This document shows, piece by piece, positions 16,340 to 27,200 of a stretch of 64,000 nucleotides of DNA. How positions within the stretch are numbered: position 1 is the stretch's first letter; every line of letters starts with the position of its first letter. The notes under the pieces were generated by a model. It did not search any database and was not told where the DNA came from. It was given only the letters and a program-made list of their open reading frames with translations. A program made the translations under genes and the position numbers. Source of the DNA: Nocardioides pelophilus (GTDB lineage Bacteria; Actinomycetota; Actinomycetes; Propionibacteriales; Nocardioidaceae); assembly GCF_014180685.1 (NCBI RefSeq), contig NZ_JACEHF010000002.1, forward strand, positions 1 through 64,000, read 5' to 3'.

Positions 16340-17490
16340 TCACACCGCGAGGTCACTCTGATCGACGGCTGCCGAGCCTCGGTCGGAGACGTCGTCATCA
16401 CGCGCCAGAACGACCGCCGCATCAGGACGACAAGCGGCGGGTGGGTGAAGAACGGCGACCGCTGGCTAATCACCGACATCAGGCGCGAAGGCTCTGTCGT
16501 GGTCAAGCGCCTCGGAGCCCGTGGACGGCGAACGGTCCTGCCGCCGGAGTACGTCGCCGAGCACGTCGACCTCGGCTACGCCGTCACCGCGCATCGCGCT
16601 CAGGGCGTCACCGTCGACACGGCCCATGTCGTCGTGACCACATCCACGACCCGAGAGAACCTCTACGTCTCGATGACGCGTGGCCGTGAGTCCAACATCG
16701 CGTACGTCGCCCTCGACCAGCCCGACGCAGCCACTCCACGCCCGAGGCGGATGACGTGACGGCGAGAACCGTCCTGTACGGCGTCCTCCAGCACAGCAGC
16801 GCCGACCTGTCGGCCACACAGACGATCGAGGCCGAGTACGAACTGCATGGCGGCATCGACCGCCTCGCAGCCGAACTCGAGACGATCGCCGCCGACGCCC
16901 AGCACGACCGCTTCGTCGACTTGCTCAGCCGTTCAGGGCTGACCGCGGAGCAGCATGCTGCGGTCGTCGCGTCGACAGCGTTCGGCCCGCTCATGGGCGG
17001 CCCTTCGCCGTGCCGAGGCGTACCACCACGACCTCGGACGTCTTCTGCCTCGAGTCGTCGGGCGACACGGTCTCGATGACGCCGATGACATTGCAGCGGT
17101 CCTCCGCTACCGGGTGGACAAGCTCGCAGCGACCCCGCCGAGTGGGTGTCGCCTCCGTCCGCGACTGATCGCCGGCCTGCTCCCCGAGCCGCTCGGCGCG
17201 ATGTCAGCGGAGGACCGGCGGGCGGTCGATGAGCGCACGGAACTGATCGAAGCGCGTGCCCGTGCCCTGGCCGAGGAGGCAGCTGCGGCCCATGAGCCTT
17301 GGACTCGACGACTCGGACCGCGCCCCGTCGACGCGGGAGGCAAGGAAGCATGGCTCGACGCGGCGACGACGGTGGCGGCATACCGCGACCGCTACAAGAT
17401 CACCTCCGACCTGCCGGTTGGCGGCGGAGCGAACCATGATGCTCAGCGCGCTGACCGCGGCCGAGCCCAGGCGGCGTTACGCGCGACGTC
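16337..17490 (+). pseudogene. MobF-type relaxase, C-terminal remnant with two frameshifts
   Basis: Three consecutive frames join into one relaxase tail. The first (to about 16740) has VDLGYAVTAHRAQGVTVDTA and TRENLYVSMTRGRESNIAYV, the last helicase motifs of TraI/TrwC-like proteins. The second (16744 to about 17000) has VTARTVLYGVLQHSSADLSA and SGLTAEQHAAVVASTAFGPL. The third continues WAALRRAEAYHHDLGRLLPR to EAWLDAATTVAAYRDRYKI, the usual end of actinobacterial MobF proteins. The relaxase and ATPase Walker domains are missing. It shows that element 1 descends from a conjugative element. Confidence 0.8.
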
Positions 17491-17502
17491 CGGGAGGAGC
17501 CG

Positions 17503-19215
17503 TCAGGTACCGAACGCACTGAACAGACCGTCGCCTGAGCCGACGCCGTCGCCGACGATGGACACCCTGTCGAGATAGATGTTGCGGTGTTCGCAGCTGG
17601 TCTCCGGAAGCAACAAGCACGCGTGGCATGCGGCCAGGTTGAGCCCGTCGCTCCCAGACGGCCCGGATTCACAGCACACCGGATCGTTCGAACACCAGCT
17701 CGCCCGGCTCATCGACGCGATTACGGCGTCTGCTAGCCGCTTTTCCGCTGCCAGCGCCGCCAGCCCTCCCAGACTGCCTGCGGCATCGGACGAGGCGGTG
17801 TAGATGAGAAGACCGGATTGGCCCGGCTCGGCGTAGATCCGTTCCCGGAGCGACCCGATGGGATAGCCGGCATCCAAACTCAGCTCTTGGAGTAGCGCGT
17901 GAGCGAGAGAGTGGATTGCGATGAAGCGTGCCGACGGCGCCTCGACGACGGGGGCCCCCGACTCGGTCGTGCGCTGCCGTAGCGACTGGCTCAGCATGGC
18001 ATGGCGACGTTCGGCCAGTCTCTCTCCCTCCCACCCAGAGACAGCTTCCTCGTCCAGCCTGACGAAGATCCCTTCTCCGAGCACCTCGGTCGCTGGGAGC
18101 CAATAGAGCGGCGTAGCGCTCAACGGCGCGAGACGAGGACTCGTCGAGTCGGTCGGCATAGGCGTCACTCTGGAGAACCCGTGCAGCGAACGCACTTCGC
18201 GGAGTCTCGTCGCCTTCGAAACCTGGCGAACGATGCCCCGCAGGCGTACGTCGACATCGACCGGCACACACTGGAATGTATCCATGGCGCCACCGTCGTT
18301 CCCGTCGATCAGTGCGCGGTACTCCTCCTCACGAAGGTCCTTGTCCGTCGGCGGCTGGCCGGACTCGAGTCCCTTCCGTCCACGGACGACCTCGATGATT
18401 CCGTCGATAGAGAGGCCGCTTCGCCCCGCAAGCATCCCGGGCAGTGCGGCGCGCAACGCGTCTTCCGGGAGATGCTCGAGCACTGTCCAGTGCTTGGTCA
18501 CAAACTGAGCGTTCGGGCTGGACCACGGTGGGATTGAGATGGAGGAGCGGACAGCGCCGAACCAGACGTTGGACGAACCGCGCTGGAGGGCTCGAAGCGG
18601 CTTGTCGCAGATCTCGTCCGGAGAGCCTGGGAGCCAGGGGCGCTTGCCTCCGCAGCGCTTGATCTCGGTGAGGGCGTTTCGGTTGAAGGACCCGTCGAGG
18701 TCGTGCGCGGGTACACCGCACGAGCAGCGAACGACGATGTCTGCCAGCGATGACGAGGCTCCGCGGGACTCAAGGCGCATCGTGTGGTCGCTCCCGCTCG
18801 TGTCGGCGCCGCGGTGGACCCACTGGAAGTAAGGGAAGTCCTCGATGTGGCCGTTCTCGCAGCAGGCCACGAAGCGCGAGGGAGTCAGATCCCGAGTGCA
18901 ATCGGGACATTCCATCTTCCTGGCGTCGAAGGCCCAGAAGCGATCGAGACGCCTGCACTCCGGGCAGTAGTGGAAGAGCGGGAAGCGCACGACAGGGACA
19001 TCGCCAGACCGTTTGCCGCTGGAAGGCGCCTTGAAAGTGTGGACGCCGAGAGAGCGAGCGAGGCGAGGCTCCTCGACCGACGGAGACCATTTGCCGTCCC
19101 ACTCGTCAGTGCCGCACACCATGAAACTCTGGTCGCCGGCCGGGTACAGCGATCCGACGCCATACGTCGTGACGAGCTGACTCTGTCGGGCCTTCGGGCG
19201 ATCAGTGGTCGCCAT
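17503..19215 (-). CDS. drmB: DrmB, DUF1998-domain protein of DISARM
   Basis: 570 residues, ATG 19215, overlapping the end of drmA by 14 bases. The N-terminus RQSQLVTTYGVGSLYPAGDQ is typical of DrmB. A first zinc-binding cluster is FHYCPECRRLDRFW with MECPDC and ACCENGH. The C-terminal DUF1998 part has ARFIAIHSLAHALLQELSLD, LLIYTASSDAAGSLGGLAAL and the Cys series CSNDPVCCES, LNLAACHACLLLPETSCEHRN. In DISARM, DrmB partners DrmA in the DNA-binding and translocating core complex against incoming phage DNA. Size and motif order are normal. It is the last gene of the operon. Confidence 0.9.
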   Translation of the reverse strand: MATTDRPKARQSQLVTTYGVGSLYPAGDQSFMVCGTDEWDGKWSPSVEEPRLARSLGVHTFKAPSSGKRSGDVPVVRFPLFHYCPECRRLDRFWAFDARKMECPDCTRDLTPSRFVACCENGHIEDFPYFQWVHRGADTSGSDHTMRLESRGASSSLADIVVRCSCGVPAHDLDGSFNRNALTEIKRCGGKRPWLPGSPDEICDKPLRALQRGSSNVWFGAVRSSISIPPWSSPNAQFVTKHWTVLEHLPEDALRAALPGMLAGRSGLSIDGIIEVVRGRKGLESGQPPTDKDLREEEYRALIDGNDGGAMDTFQCVPVDVDVRLRGIVRQVSKATRLREVRSLHGFSRVTPMPTDSTSPRLAPLSATPLYWLPATEVLGEGIFVRLDEEAVSGWEGERLAERRHAMLSQSLRQRTTESGAPVVEAPSARFIAIHSLAHALLQELSLDAGYPIGSLRERIYAEPGQSGLLIYTASSDAAGSLGGLAALAAEKRLADAVIASMSRASWCSNDPVCCESGPSGSDGLNLAACHACLLLPETSCEHRNIYLDRVSIVGDGVGSGDGLFSAFGT

Positions 19216-22200
19216 CGCGCACCGCCTTGGTGTGTCGGGTCGATATGATCTTGAGCGTGCTCTCGCGGTCCACGTTCCGGAGCGACATCAACGTCGGCCA
19301 CGGAGGCTCGGCCGGCGGGAAGATCTCGGCTAGCGGTTCGCCCGTCGACGAGTCCATCCCCGAACTGCCCGCAGGAATGATCAGTCCTTTCACCTCCGGA
19401 CCTTGTTGCGCCCACCGCGGGTACTGAAGTACGTCGGAGTTCTCGATCGCCGCCTCCCAGTGCTCGATGAGGCTGTCGAGGGCCTCTCTAACACCGTCGG
19501 CCGAATCGGGATCCACCCGACGGGCACGAGCGACGACGACCCCCGCCAGGTCGCCCAGTGCGTCGCTATCGACCGGCACGGATACCGCCTTGTCTCCCGC
19601 GGCCCCCGACACCAAATGCCTGGCGAGGATGACGAGGAGGCCGTGCAGCCCGCGATCGAGCGCGCGGGGCGCGAACGGCGTCGCGCCTGTGGCCTCGACC
19701 TGGCGGTAGAGCGCCCGGTGGTACGAGGTGAAGGACTCGTAATGAGACAGATCGCGAGAGCGCGACGCGTTGTAAAGGGTGAACACCAACCCTGGGCGGC
19801 TGCGCCCGACACGACTGGTCGCTTGAATGTATTCCGACGTCGTCTGCGGCTGACCCATCACCGCCATGAGTCCGAGTCGATCAACGTCGACGCCAACCGA
19901 GATCATGTTGGTTGCGAGAACGATGTCCGGCGAGTTGGGGTCTGGGTACGCAGTCTGAAGCGCGTCGAGTTCCTGCGGTATCTCGCTTGACTTCTTCCGA
20001 GACGTCAGCTCTCGTGGGTCCCGGGTTTCACGCTGCTCGTTGCCGCTTCGACGGGCTACGACCTTGACCCTGTCCCGAACGTCGTCGATGGACTGAATAT
20101 AGGCGGCGCCCAGCACCCTCAGGCTGTTGAAATAGCCCAGGATCGTCCAGTATGCATCGCGGACTTCGTCGGAGGCATCGAGGTCCTTGGCGGCCTGGAG
20201 CGCGGCAGCGTAGGTGCGGATCAGCAACGTCGCGTGACTCGCGCTCGGTGCCATGAGTCCGACGTACTGCCTCGTGCCCTTGACATCAGGTGCGGCATCG
20301 ACCGCGAAGAAGGAATCCTCGGCGTCCACCCCGGGAGGCGGGAACTGGCGTGCATCGCGGTCGAAGACCGCCCGCACTTGGTCCGCGGCGCGCCGGATGG
20401 TCGCGGTGGAGGCAACCAGCTTCGGTCGCGTGCGTGCTTGAGAATCCGTGGCGAGTTCGTCGATCGCCGTCTCGTAAAGCCCGACAAGCGTCCCGAGCGG
20501 GCCGCTGATCAGGTGCAGCTCGTCCTGAACGATCAAGTCTGGTGGGGCGTCGTGTCGGGAGCCGAACAGGGCACCGCTCCGCTCCCGCCACGCGAGCATC
20601 GCGAACTTGTCGACCGTCCCGATGACCAAGGAAGGCCGCACGTCGTAGACCTGTGAATCGACGAGGTGGACAGGCAATCCGTCACCCGACGCAAACCTGC
20701 AGGTCGCGTTCGGGCAATGGACGGTCACCCTGTCGCGACGCGTGTCCGCCTCGTAGTGCTCGGGTCCGAGCCTGGAACCGCACCACGGGCATCGCAGCAG
20801 CTGAATGGGATCCCCGAGATCGCCGGGATCCTCACCTCCCTGGCGCTTCCTGATCGCTTTGGCCGCGTCTTCCGTCTTGTTGGGTGTCGCCCCTTGTCCA
20901 ACCCAAAGCCCGATGGAGAAGGGCTCCCAGCCATCCTGTCCGCCCTCTCCGGTGCGCCAGTCCTCAAGTGCGCAGATCAGACCGGCGGCCCGCTCGAATT
21001 GCTGGAGCGTTAGGAGTCGGAGCGTGTATCGCATCAGGACGCCGACTCCGGCGCCGTTGCCGTCCGCTCCGGCTCCACGGAGGCGACGGTGCACCAATGT
21101 GAAGGCAATCAAGCCGAGGTACGCCTCTGTCTTGCCACCGCCGGTAGGGAACCACAGCAAGTCGGCGAGATCGCGGTCCTCGGAGTTCGGGTCCGCGATT
21201 CCCTCGAGGTTCTGGAGGATGAAGGCAATCTGGAACGGCCGCCACGCGCCGACGACATCGTTCGGCGGAGCGGTCAGACCTCGCCGCACCATTTCCTGAC
21301 GGGTCCTTTGCTGCTGCATGACGAGATTCATGACGCGAAATGCCTCGGCGGCGTCGGGGTCGCGGGCGAGTAGGTCGATACCGCGTCGCATGCGCCCGGC
21401 TGCCACCCGGGCGTCGGACAAGTGACCGCGAGCGGTAGCTGCGTGCGGTGGCGTCAGCGCCGGAAGCTTCTCGGCCTCGCGGTCGATCCACGACTCGTAC
21501 TGCGAAACGAGCCGTTCAAGTGCGGAGCGAGAATCCCTTGCCGCGAGGTTCGGCATTTCCAGCCCATGGACATCGTCCCGATCGGCCTGAGCAAGCTGCA
21601 GATCGTAAGCGGGGAAGAACGTCGTGCCCACCTCGGCGACGTCGTCGTCCTCGTCCCAGGTGACAGCAACGCCATGCCCGACCGCGAGGTGGCGCTGCTT
21701 TCTGTACAGCAACTCGCCGCTGCGCTCGTCGGTGTCCATGTGATCGAGCAGGCGATCAGGCCGTCGGTCGGCGAGGGTTCCGTCCACAACCCGCACCCGG
21801 AGAGCCGGACGGAACCAGCACAGTCCATCGGACCGACCCTTCTCCGGCTTGGTGTGTGTGTTGACCAACACGACAGTGACGTTCACGACGCCGTCGATCG
21901 CTGGGCGCTGCACCGAGCGCAATTCGAGGCCGTCGACGATGGTTCTGGTGACAGATCCTGGGGCGACCTCGAAAGCCTCGAGCACTGGTCCGACTCCAAC
22001 GCGCCGCCAATCGGTGACTCGCTTGCCGTAGGCGCGAGTTGCGACGCCCGTCTCGGGCGAGCCCTCCGCTGCCTTTTCCAGTGGCTCGTACCTATCAGCG
22101 ACGACTTCCACCTCGAACGCGGTGGCGTCGGCGGTCATGCCGAAGGTCAACCCCATGGTCGAGGGGTAACGCAGGTGAGCGAAGGAAACTCCCGGGTCGA

Positions 22201-22423
22201 AGTCAGCGTCGGGGGCCGTGCCGCCTTCGCTGTCTGGATCCTCGTCGGCAACCTCGACGGGAGCGCTTGCCCCCTCGGCGGTGCGGGGGTGAAGGATTCC
22301 TACGATGAACCGTTCCAGAGGCTCCTCGTCGATGAGCTCGTCCTCGTTCGTGCCGAAGAGATCCGCGACCACCGCGTCGACCATGCGCTTGCGAGCTTCG
22401 TACCACGGGTCGAGCGTGCTCAT
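19202..22423 (-). CDS. drmA: DrmA, SF2-type helicase of DISARM
   Basis: 1,073 residues from ATG 22423, which overlaps the upstream stop as ATGA. The N-terminal about 400 residues begin MSTLDPWYEARKRMVDAVVA. Walker A is FPTGGGKTEAYLG (residues 425-437), motif II is LIVQDELHLISGPLG (DELH at 634-637) and motif III is STAT near 672. A Cys cluster (CPWC at 545-548, C570 and C575) sits between them. Motif VI is QATSRVGRSRPGLVF. The QDELHLISG string is characteristic of DrmA. The gene forms the DISARM core with drmB and lies downstream of a UvrD-like gene rather than drmD or drmE. Confidence 0.9.
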   Translation of the reverse strand: MSTLDPWYEARKRMVDAVVADLFGTNEDELIDEEPLERFIVGILHPRTAEGASAPVEVADEDPDSEGGTAPDADFDPGVSFAHLRYPSTMGLTFGMTADATAFEVEVVADRYEPLEKAAEGSPETGVATRAYGKRVTDWRRVGVGPVLEAFEVAPGSVTRTIVDGLELRSVQRPAIDGVVNVTVVLVNTHTKPEKGRSDGLCWFRPALRVRVVDGTLADRRPDRLLDHMDTDERSGELLYRKQRHLAVGHGVAVTWDEDDDVAEVGTTFFPAYDLQLAQADRDDVHGLEMPNLAARDSRSALERLVSQYESWIDREAEKLPALTPPHAATARGHLSDARVAAGRMRRGIDLLARDPDAAEAFRVMNLVMQQQRTRQEMVRRGLTAPPNDVVGAWRPFQIAFILQNLEGIADPNSEDRDLADLLWFPTGGGKTEAYLGLIAFTLVHRRLRGAGADGNGAGVGVLMRYTLRLLTLQQFERAAGLICALEDWRTGEGGQDGWEPFSIGLWVGQGATPNKTEDAAKAIRKRQGGEDPGDLGDPIQLLRCPWCGSRLGPEHYEADTRRDRVTVHCPNATCRFASGDGLPVHLVDSQVYDVRPSLVIGTVDKFAMLAWRERSGALFGSRHDAPPDLIVQDELHLISGPLGTLVGLYETAIDELATDSQARTRPKLVASTATIRRAADQVRAVFDRDARQFPPPGVDAEDSFFAVDAAPDVKGTRQYVGLMAPSASHATLLIRTYAAALQAAKDLDASDEVRDAYWTILGYFNSLRVLGAAYIQSIDDVRDRVKVVARRSGNEQRETRDPRELTSRKKSSEIPQELDALQTAYPDPNSPDIVLATNMISVGVDVDRLGLMAVMGQPQTTSEYIQATSRVGRSRPGLVFTLYNASRSRDLSHYESFTSYHRALYRQVEATGATPFAPRALDRGLHGLLVILARHLVSGAAGDKAVSVPVDSDALGDLAGVVVARARRVDPDSADGVREALDSLIEHWEAAIENSDVLQYPRWAQQGPEVKGLIIPAGSSGMDSSTGEPLAEIFPPAEPPWPTLMSLRNVDRESTLKIISTRHTKAVRDGDH

Positions 22424-24207
22424 TCGGCGGCTCCGTTCCAGTCGAGAGTGAGAAGTCCTGTGATGATCGGTGCGAGATAGAGGCCATGTCGCCACGGCGA
22501 GTCCGGCCGCGGGTCTGACGCTGCCGTGGCGATGGCTTCGACCTGTGCGCCACGTAGGTCCGGCCACGTGCCCCGTCGACGTTCGAGCGTCCCGATGCGG
22601 CTGGCCAGATCCTCGCCGAACATTCGCGATGTGCGGGCGATCGTCGTCCCGTTGTGCACGACCGCGTACACCGGGAGATCCAACGTCGACGGCTCTACGT
22701 CGAGACGCAGTGCCAGTTCAGAACCCGGCGCGACTTCGGAAACGATGTGGGCCTGGCTTGGTGCGGGATTGTCGAAAATCGGCTCGGTATCACCGATACC
22801 GATCTCGAATCCGAACGTCATCCAAGGCTTGTGGCCGCCCACGTACCACCGAGTTCGCCGTGCCGTAGGGCTGGTGGCCAGGCGAAGGTCTCGATCATCC
22901 GGGCCGTCCGCCCGAACGAGATAGCTCCGCGCTCGAGTCAGGGCGACGAACTGCGTGCGACGGACCTCGTCGATCTCGGTATCAGCCGCGGCCCTACCCC
23001 GTACTGGGAAGTCGAGAAGTACGACATTGTCGAACTCGAGACCCTTGGCCCGGTGAACGGTCGACACGACCACGTCCGCCACGGGGCTCTGCGCCAGGTC
23101 GGGAAGCAGGCGGCGGCCTGCTCGCACACGGTTCGCGATCGAGCTGACAGTGATTTCCGTGCCGCGAGCACCAACAAGACTTCTGAGTGCGCGCCAGGCG
23201 GCGGCTGCATCGACGTCTGGGCGCCTGTCCGAGATGAGTTTTTCGAAGTCTGCCTTGCTGACACTGTCAGTCGTGGAGTCGCCCAACGTCGCCGCTACCC
23301 AGCTGGCTGCGACCTGCTGGTGCGCGCTTCGACGGATCTCTACACCCACGCCCAGCCGTCGGAGTGCGCCGGCGGTTGCCAGTGCCTGGCCATTCGTCGC
23401 TGTGAGCAGAGCAGTCGAGCCCCGCCAGCTGCCAAGGAGATCGACGGCGTCCTCGATCTGGCCGAGGTGTATGAGGTCGGCGAAGAAGCCTTCGAGCGCC
23501 GACGCATCGCCGTGGGGGAGCGCCGCGTCGCGCAACCGCATAGCCGCTTGAGAATCGCGGCTTGACGCGCGGTACTGCCCTGTCAGTTCGCGGAGCGTTG
23601 GAGCGTGAGCTTCGGACACGGACTCCAAGAGCTGCGTAGACGTAGTGGTGGACGAGGCCCCGCGGCCACGACGTGTCTCTCGAAGCTGGAAGTCGTAGAT
23701 CCCCTGAGCCGGATCACCCAGCAGGCTGAACCCGGCGTCGGCCGGCATGGCGGAAAGGATCGACCTGAGGAAGTCTGCTCTGACCCCGACGACGTCCTGG
23801 ACCTCGTCGACGATGAGATGCTGAAGGTCGCCGATCCGGTCCCATCCGTCGTCGGCCAACAGACGCGTGGCTTCTTCTACTCGGTCGTCGAAGTCGAGGT
23901 CCTTGTAATCCTCGGTAGCGAGCTCTCTCAGAATCTCGGCGGCGAGCGAGTCCATCGTCTGGACCGAAACAGGTGCTGCGCCGTGGGCCCTTAGCCGGCC
24001 CTCCGCGGCGTTGACCGCCGCGTTCGAGAAGCTGATGACGAGGAGTCCGTCGACGGCATCGACGCCCGCCTCCTCTGTCAGATGTTCGATCAGCGCCGAC
24101 ACGACTTCGGTCTTGCCCGAGCCAGGGCCTGCAATCACGATCTGCCGCTCCTCCGGTTCGATCTGGACCGCCTCGAGTTGGCTCGGGTCCAGCGCGACAT
24201 CCGTCAT
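22420..24207 (-). CDS. UvrD-like SF1 helicase/ATPase
   Basis: 595 residues from ATG 24207, four-base overlaps with both neighbours. Walker A is IAGPGSGKTEVV (residues 25-36), motif II is LIVDEVQDVVG (134-138 DEVQD), with GDPAQGIYDFQ as motif III, VSTVHRAKGLEFDNVVLLD as motif V and FVALTRARSYLVR as motif VI. It is a compact UvrD-type enzyme with about 150 residues after motif VI that I cannot assign (TRWYVGGHKPWMTFGFEIGI onward). No nuclease motif is visible. It is not part of the canonical DISARM sets, but its tight coupling to drmA suggests a joint function. Confidence 0.85.
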   Translation of the reverse strand: MTDVALDPSQLEAVQIEPEERQIVIAGPGSGKTEVVSALIEHLTEEAGVDAVDGLLVISFSNAAVNAAEGRLRAHGAAPVSVQTMDSLAAEILRELATEDYKDLDFDDRVEEATRLLADDGWDRIGDLQHLIVDEVQDVVGVRADFLRSILSAMPADAGFSLLGDPAQGIYDFQLRETRRGRGASSTTTSTQLLESVSEAHAPTLRELTGQYRASSRDSQAAMRLRDAALPHGDASALEGFFADLIHLGQIEDAVDLLGSWRGSTALLTATNGQALATAGALRRLGVGVEIRRSAHQQVAASWVAATLGDSTTDSVSKADFEKLISDRRPDVDAAAAWRALRSLVGARGTEITVSSIANRVRAGRRLLPDLAQSPVADVVVSTVHRAKGLEFDNVVLLDFPVRGRAAADTEIDEVRRTQFVALTRARSYLVRADGPDDRDLRLATSPTARRTRWYVGGHKPWMTFGFEIGIGDTEPIFDNPAPSQAHIVSEVAPGSELALRLDVEPSTLDLPVYAVVHNGTTIARTSRMFGEDLASRIGTLERRRGTWPDLRGAQVEAIATAASDPRPDSPWRHGLYLAPIITGLLTLDWNGAAE

Positions 24208-27200
24208 CGTTTGGTCCAGAGATACTCGAACTCCCTGAAGGCGAGCAGATCGCCGTACTGCTGGAAGTTGTCCTGAACGTTGACGATCAGCACCTCCTCC
24301 GAACCGCCGTTCTTCGGACCGCGAAGTCCACGACCGATCATCTGTTGGTAGACGTTCGGGCTGAAGGTCGGCCGCGCCACGTATACGGCTTGGACCTTCG
24401 GTGCGTCGAAACCTTGCGTGAGTACGTTGAAGTTCGTGAGCACCCTGATTCGGCCTGCCTTGAACTCCTCCACGTAGTGTCGCCGGGCCGCGGTCTCTGT
24501 ATCCGCGGAGACTGAGACCGCTGGGATGCCCTGATGCGAGAGCAACGCTGCGAGAACTCGGGCGTTCTCCACAGACGGTGCAAACGCCAGGATCGTCCAG
24601 TCGTCAGGGAGTGCGGCGATGGAATCGACGACCTTCAACGTTCGAGTCAGGTTCGCGCCCAGGCGCTCGGCAACGGCCGGCGGCAGCCGCTTCATCTTCT
24701 CGATCTCGGCGATGTCAGACGCGGTCAGCTCGGCATCGCTTCCATCGAGGATCCGGTGTTTGACCTGTGCGAGCACTCGCATGTCTTGGAGTTCCTCGTA
24801 TGGGTCTTCCTTGGTGAACGCACCACGATCCAGCCGATTTCCGAGATATCTGCCCGCCAACCGCTCGGTCTCATCGACCGAGGTGCCGCGGAAGGGCGTT
24901 GCCGTAAGACCGATGAGAGGCTTTCGAACCTCGCCCTTGCGCGGGCGCGCGCCGCGGCCGAGCCAGTCCAACACGCGTGTGTAGGACGAAGCGATCGACG
25001 TGTGAGCCTCGTCGATGACGACGACCGACGGCTGGCGCAGCCAGTCGTACTCGCCATTGGATCGCGTCACCAGAGAGTTGAGCTTGTCCACTGTTGCGAT
25101 CACGAGCTGGAACGTCCCGGGTTCCTCAGGGACTTCGTTGTTCGCCCAGAGGCGGCCGAGACGCATCGGGACCTGCGGCCCGATCGCCCGCCACACGTAC
25201 GTCCAGGTCTCGGCAGCCTGCTCGCAGAGCTCGTCCGTCTGGGCGATCCAGATCTGGGGGACGCTCGCAGGCACGTCGCCTTCGCGAACTGCATTCACAA
25301 GCGCCTGCACCGTCACCCGGGTCTTACCTGCCCCGGTGGGCAGAGAGACCATCCCGCGCTCGTTGCCGACGCCTCGAAGCATGCTCTTGATGCGATCGGT
25401 GACGAAGTCCTGATAATCGTGCAGTGGGCTGAGGATCGCGGGGCCGTCGATGACCTCCACCGCCGCGCGGCTGCTGCCAGGAAATCCCGCCCAGTCGGCA
25501 GGAAACCCGTGGTCGTGAACCCACTGACGGGTCCGGTGCCGTCCAGTCCACTCGCGGGGCGGTTCGAGGCCGCGTTCTTCGAGTGCGGGACGGAGCTGCT
25601 TGAGGATCGCGACCCCGTGCACCGAGCGCGCGAGGGAGGCGACGTCCGTAGGACTCGCTCCGCCCGTAGCCCCATCTAGAACTTCGAGCGCCTGAGCCGG
25701 CACGCACCTGCGGAGCGCGTCGACGCCGACCGCGACTACAAGCCTCTCGTCATCCGACTTGGCTTTCTTGATCTCAGTCCGCAGCTTGTTGGTGGCGGTC
25801 CGCTCCATCTGCTGCAGGACCTTGGCGATGGCTGCCGCATCCATGCCGAGGCCGAGCACACGTGAAACTTGAGCGATCTGCTCGGTGGGCTTGGTGGCGG
25901 TCACAAGGATCACGTCACCGTCGCGGCGCGCTTGGATCGGCGACGCTACCTGGCCCCGAGGCGTCGCGATCATCTTGACGAGCCTGGACGCCGGTTGGAG
26001 GCGCAGGTCTTGGTCGGCCGGATCCAGGCGCAGCTTCAACGGCGGATACATGTCGGTCAAGAAGACGGCTTCGCCCGATGTTTCGGCCACGATCTCCTCT
26101 TGAAGGAGGTCCTTGCCGCGCGGCATACCCCACGTCTCGACAAACCGTTCAGCGTCGTCGGCGTCCGCGACGAACAAGACGGGGATCTGCGCTTCCACCA
26201 TCGATTCGTGCACAGCAACTTCGGATGTGACACCGATGTTCTTCGTCTCCACGGACTGCAATTGGCGACCGACTCGGACGACCAGGGAGTCACACTCGAT
26301 GCGACCGGGGAGCCAGGCGTAGAACGTGGTTCGACGCTCGTCGTCTTCCGGACCTCGCCAGGTGTCTGCGATGGCTTTCAGGTCGCGCCAGTCCGCGGCG
26401 CTAAGCGTCTCCGGGTCCCTTTCGATTCCCAGCGCATTGGCCCACGCATCAGACACGTCGACTGCGGGCAAGATCGACGGGTCGATGCCCTCGCCGGCCA
26501 GCAGCGTGGAGGTAGGGCGTCGGACCCCGTATTCGGTGCGTAGCAGTCCGTGCTTGCGCAGGAACCACACCTCAGGAGGAATGACTGAGAACGTTCCATA
26601 GCTCGCGTTCGACGTGTGCTGTACCCGCCACCATGCGCTCACAGGCCGGGACATCAGATGCTCTGTCGCGGCCGCGATGCCTTCTGCGCTCAGTGTCCGA
26701 AGCGGGGCGAGTGGCCACGGGGGAGGAGATCCTTTCGTCCCGGCGGAGACTTGAATCTTCGCTGGGTCCGGCCGGCTTCCGCCTTTGGGCTGCTTGGCAA
26801 TGAAGGCATTGCGCATGTCGTCCTCGTACACCGCGAACCACGCCTCGGTCGGCGCATGCATCCGCCACACGGGAGCGTCGACAGCGTCCAACTCGTGCAG
26901 GAGGTCTTCATCCCGGGCATGGAAGCGCGGGTCGATCAGACGGTCGCGATCCCGACTTCCGTCTGCCGGGATGATCCTGCCTGGCAGGAACACCTGCGGT
27001 ATCGGCAGCCAGGTGCCGGCAGCCGTCCGGACTCGAACGTGACTCAGGAGGTCCTGCCCGAGGTCCTCACGCAGAATCTGGAGCGCAGTATCGCGCGGAA
27101 TGTCGCGAAGCACGGCCCAGATAGCCGACCAGACGTTGTCAGGCGACTTAAGGGCCGCGGGTGTCTTCGCCTCGGCGAGCAAGCGGCGGAGCTCTCCGCT

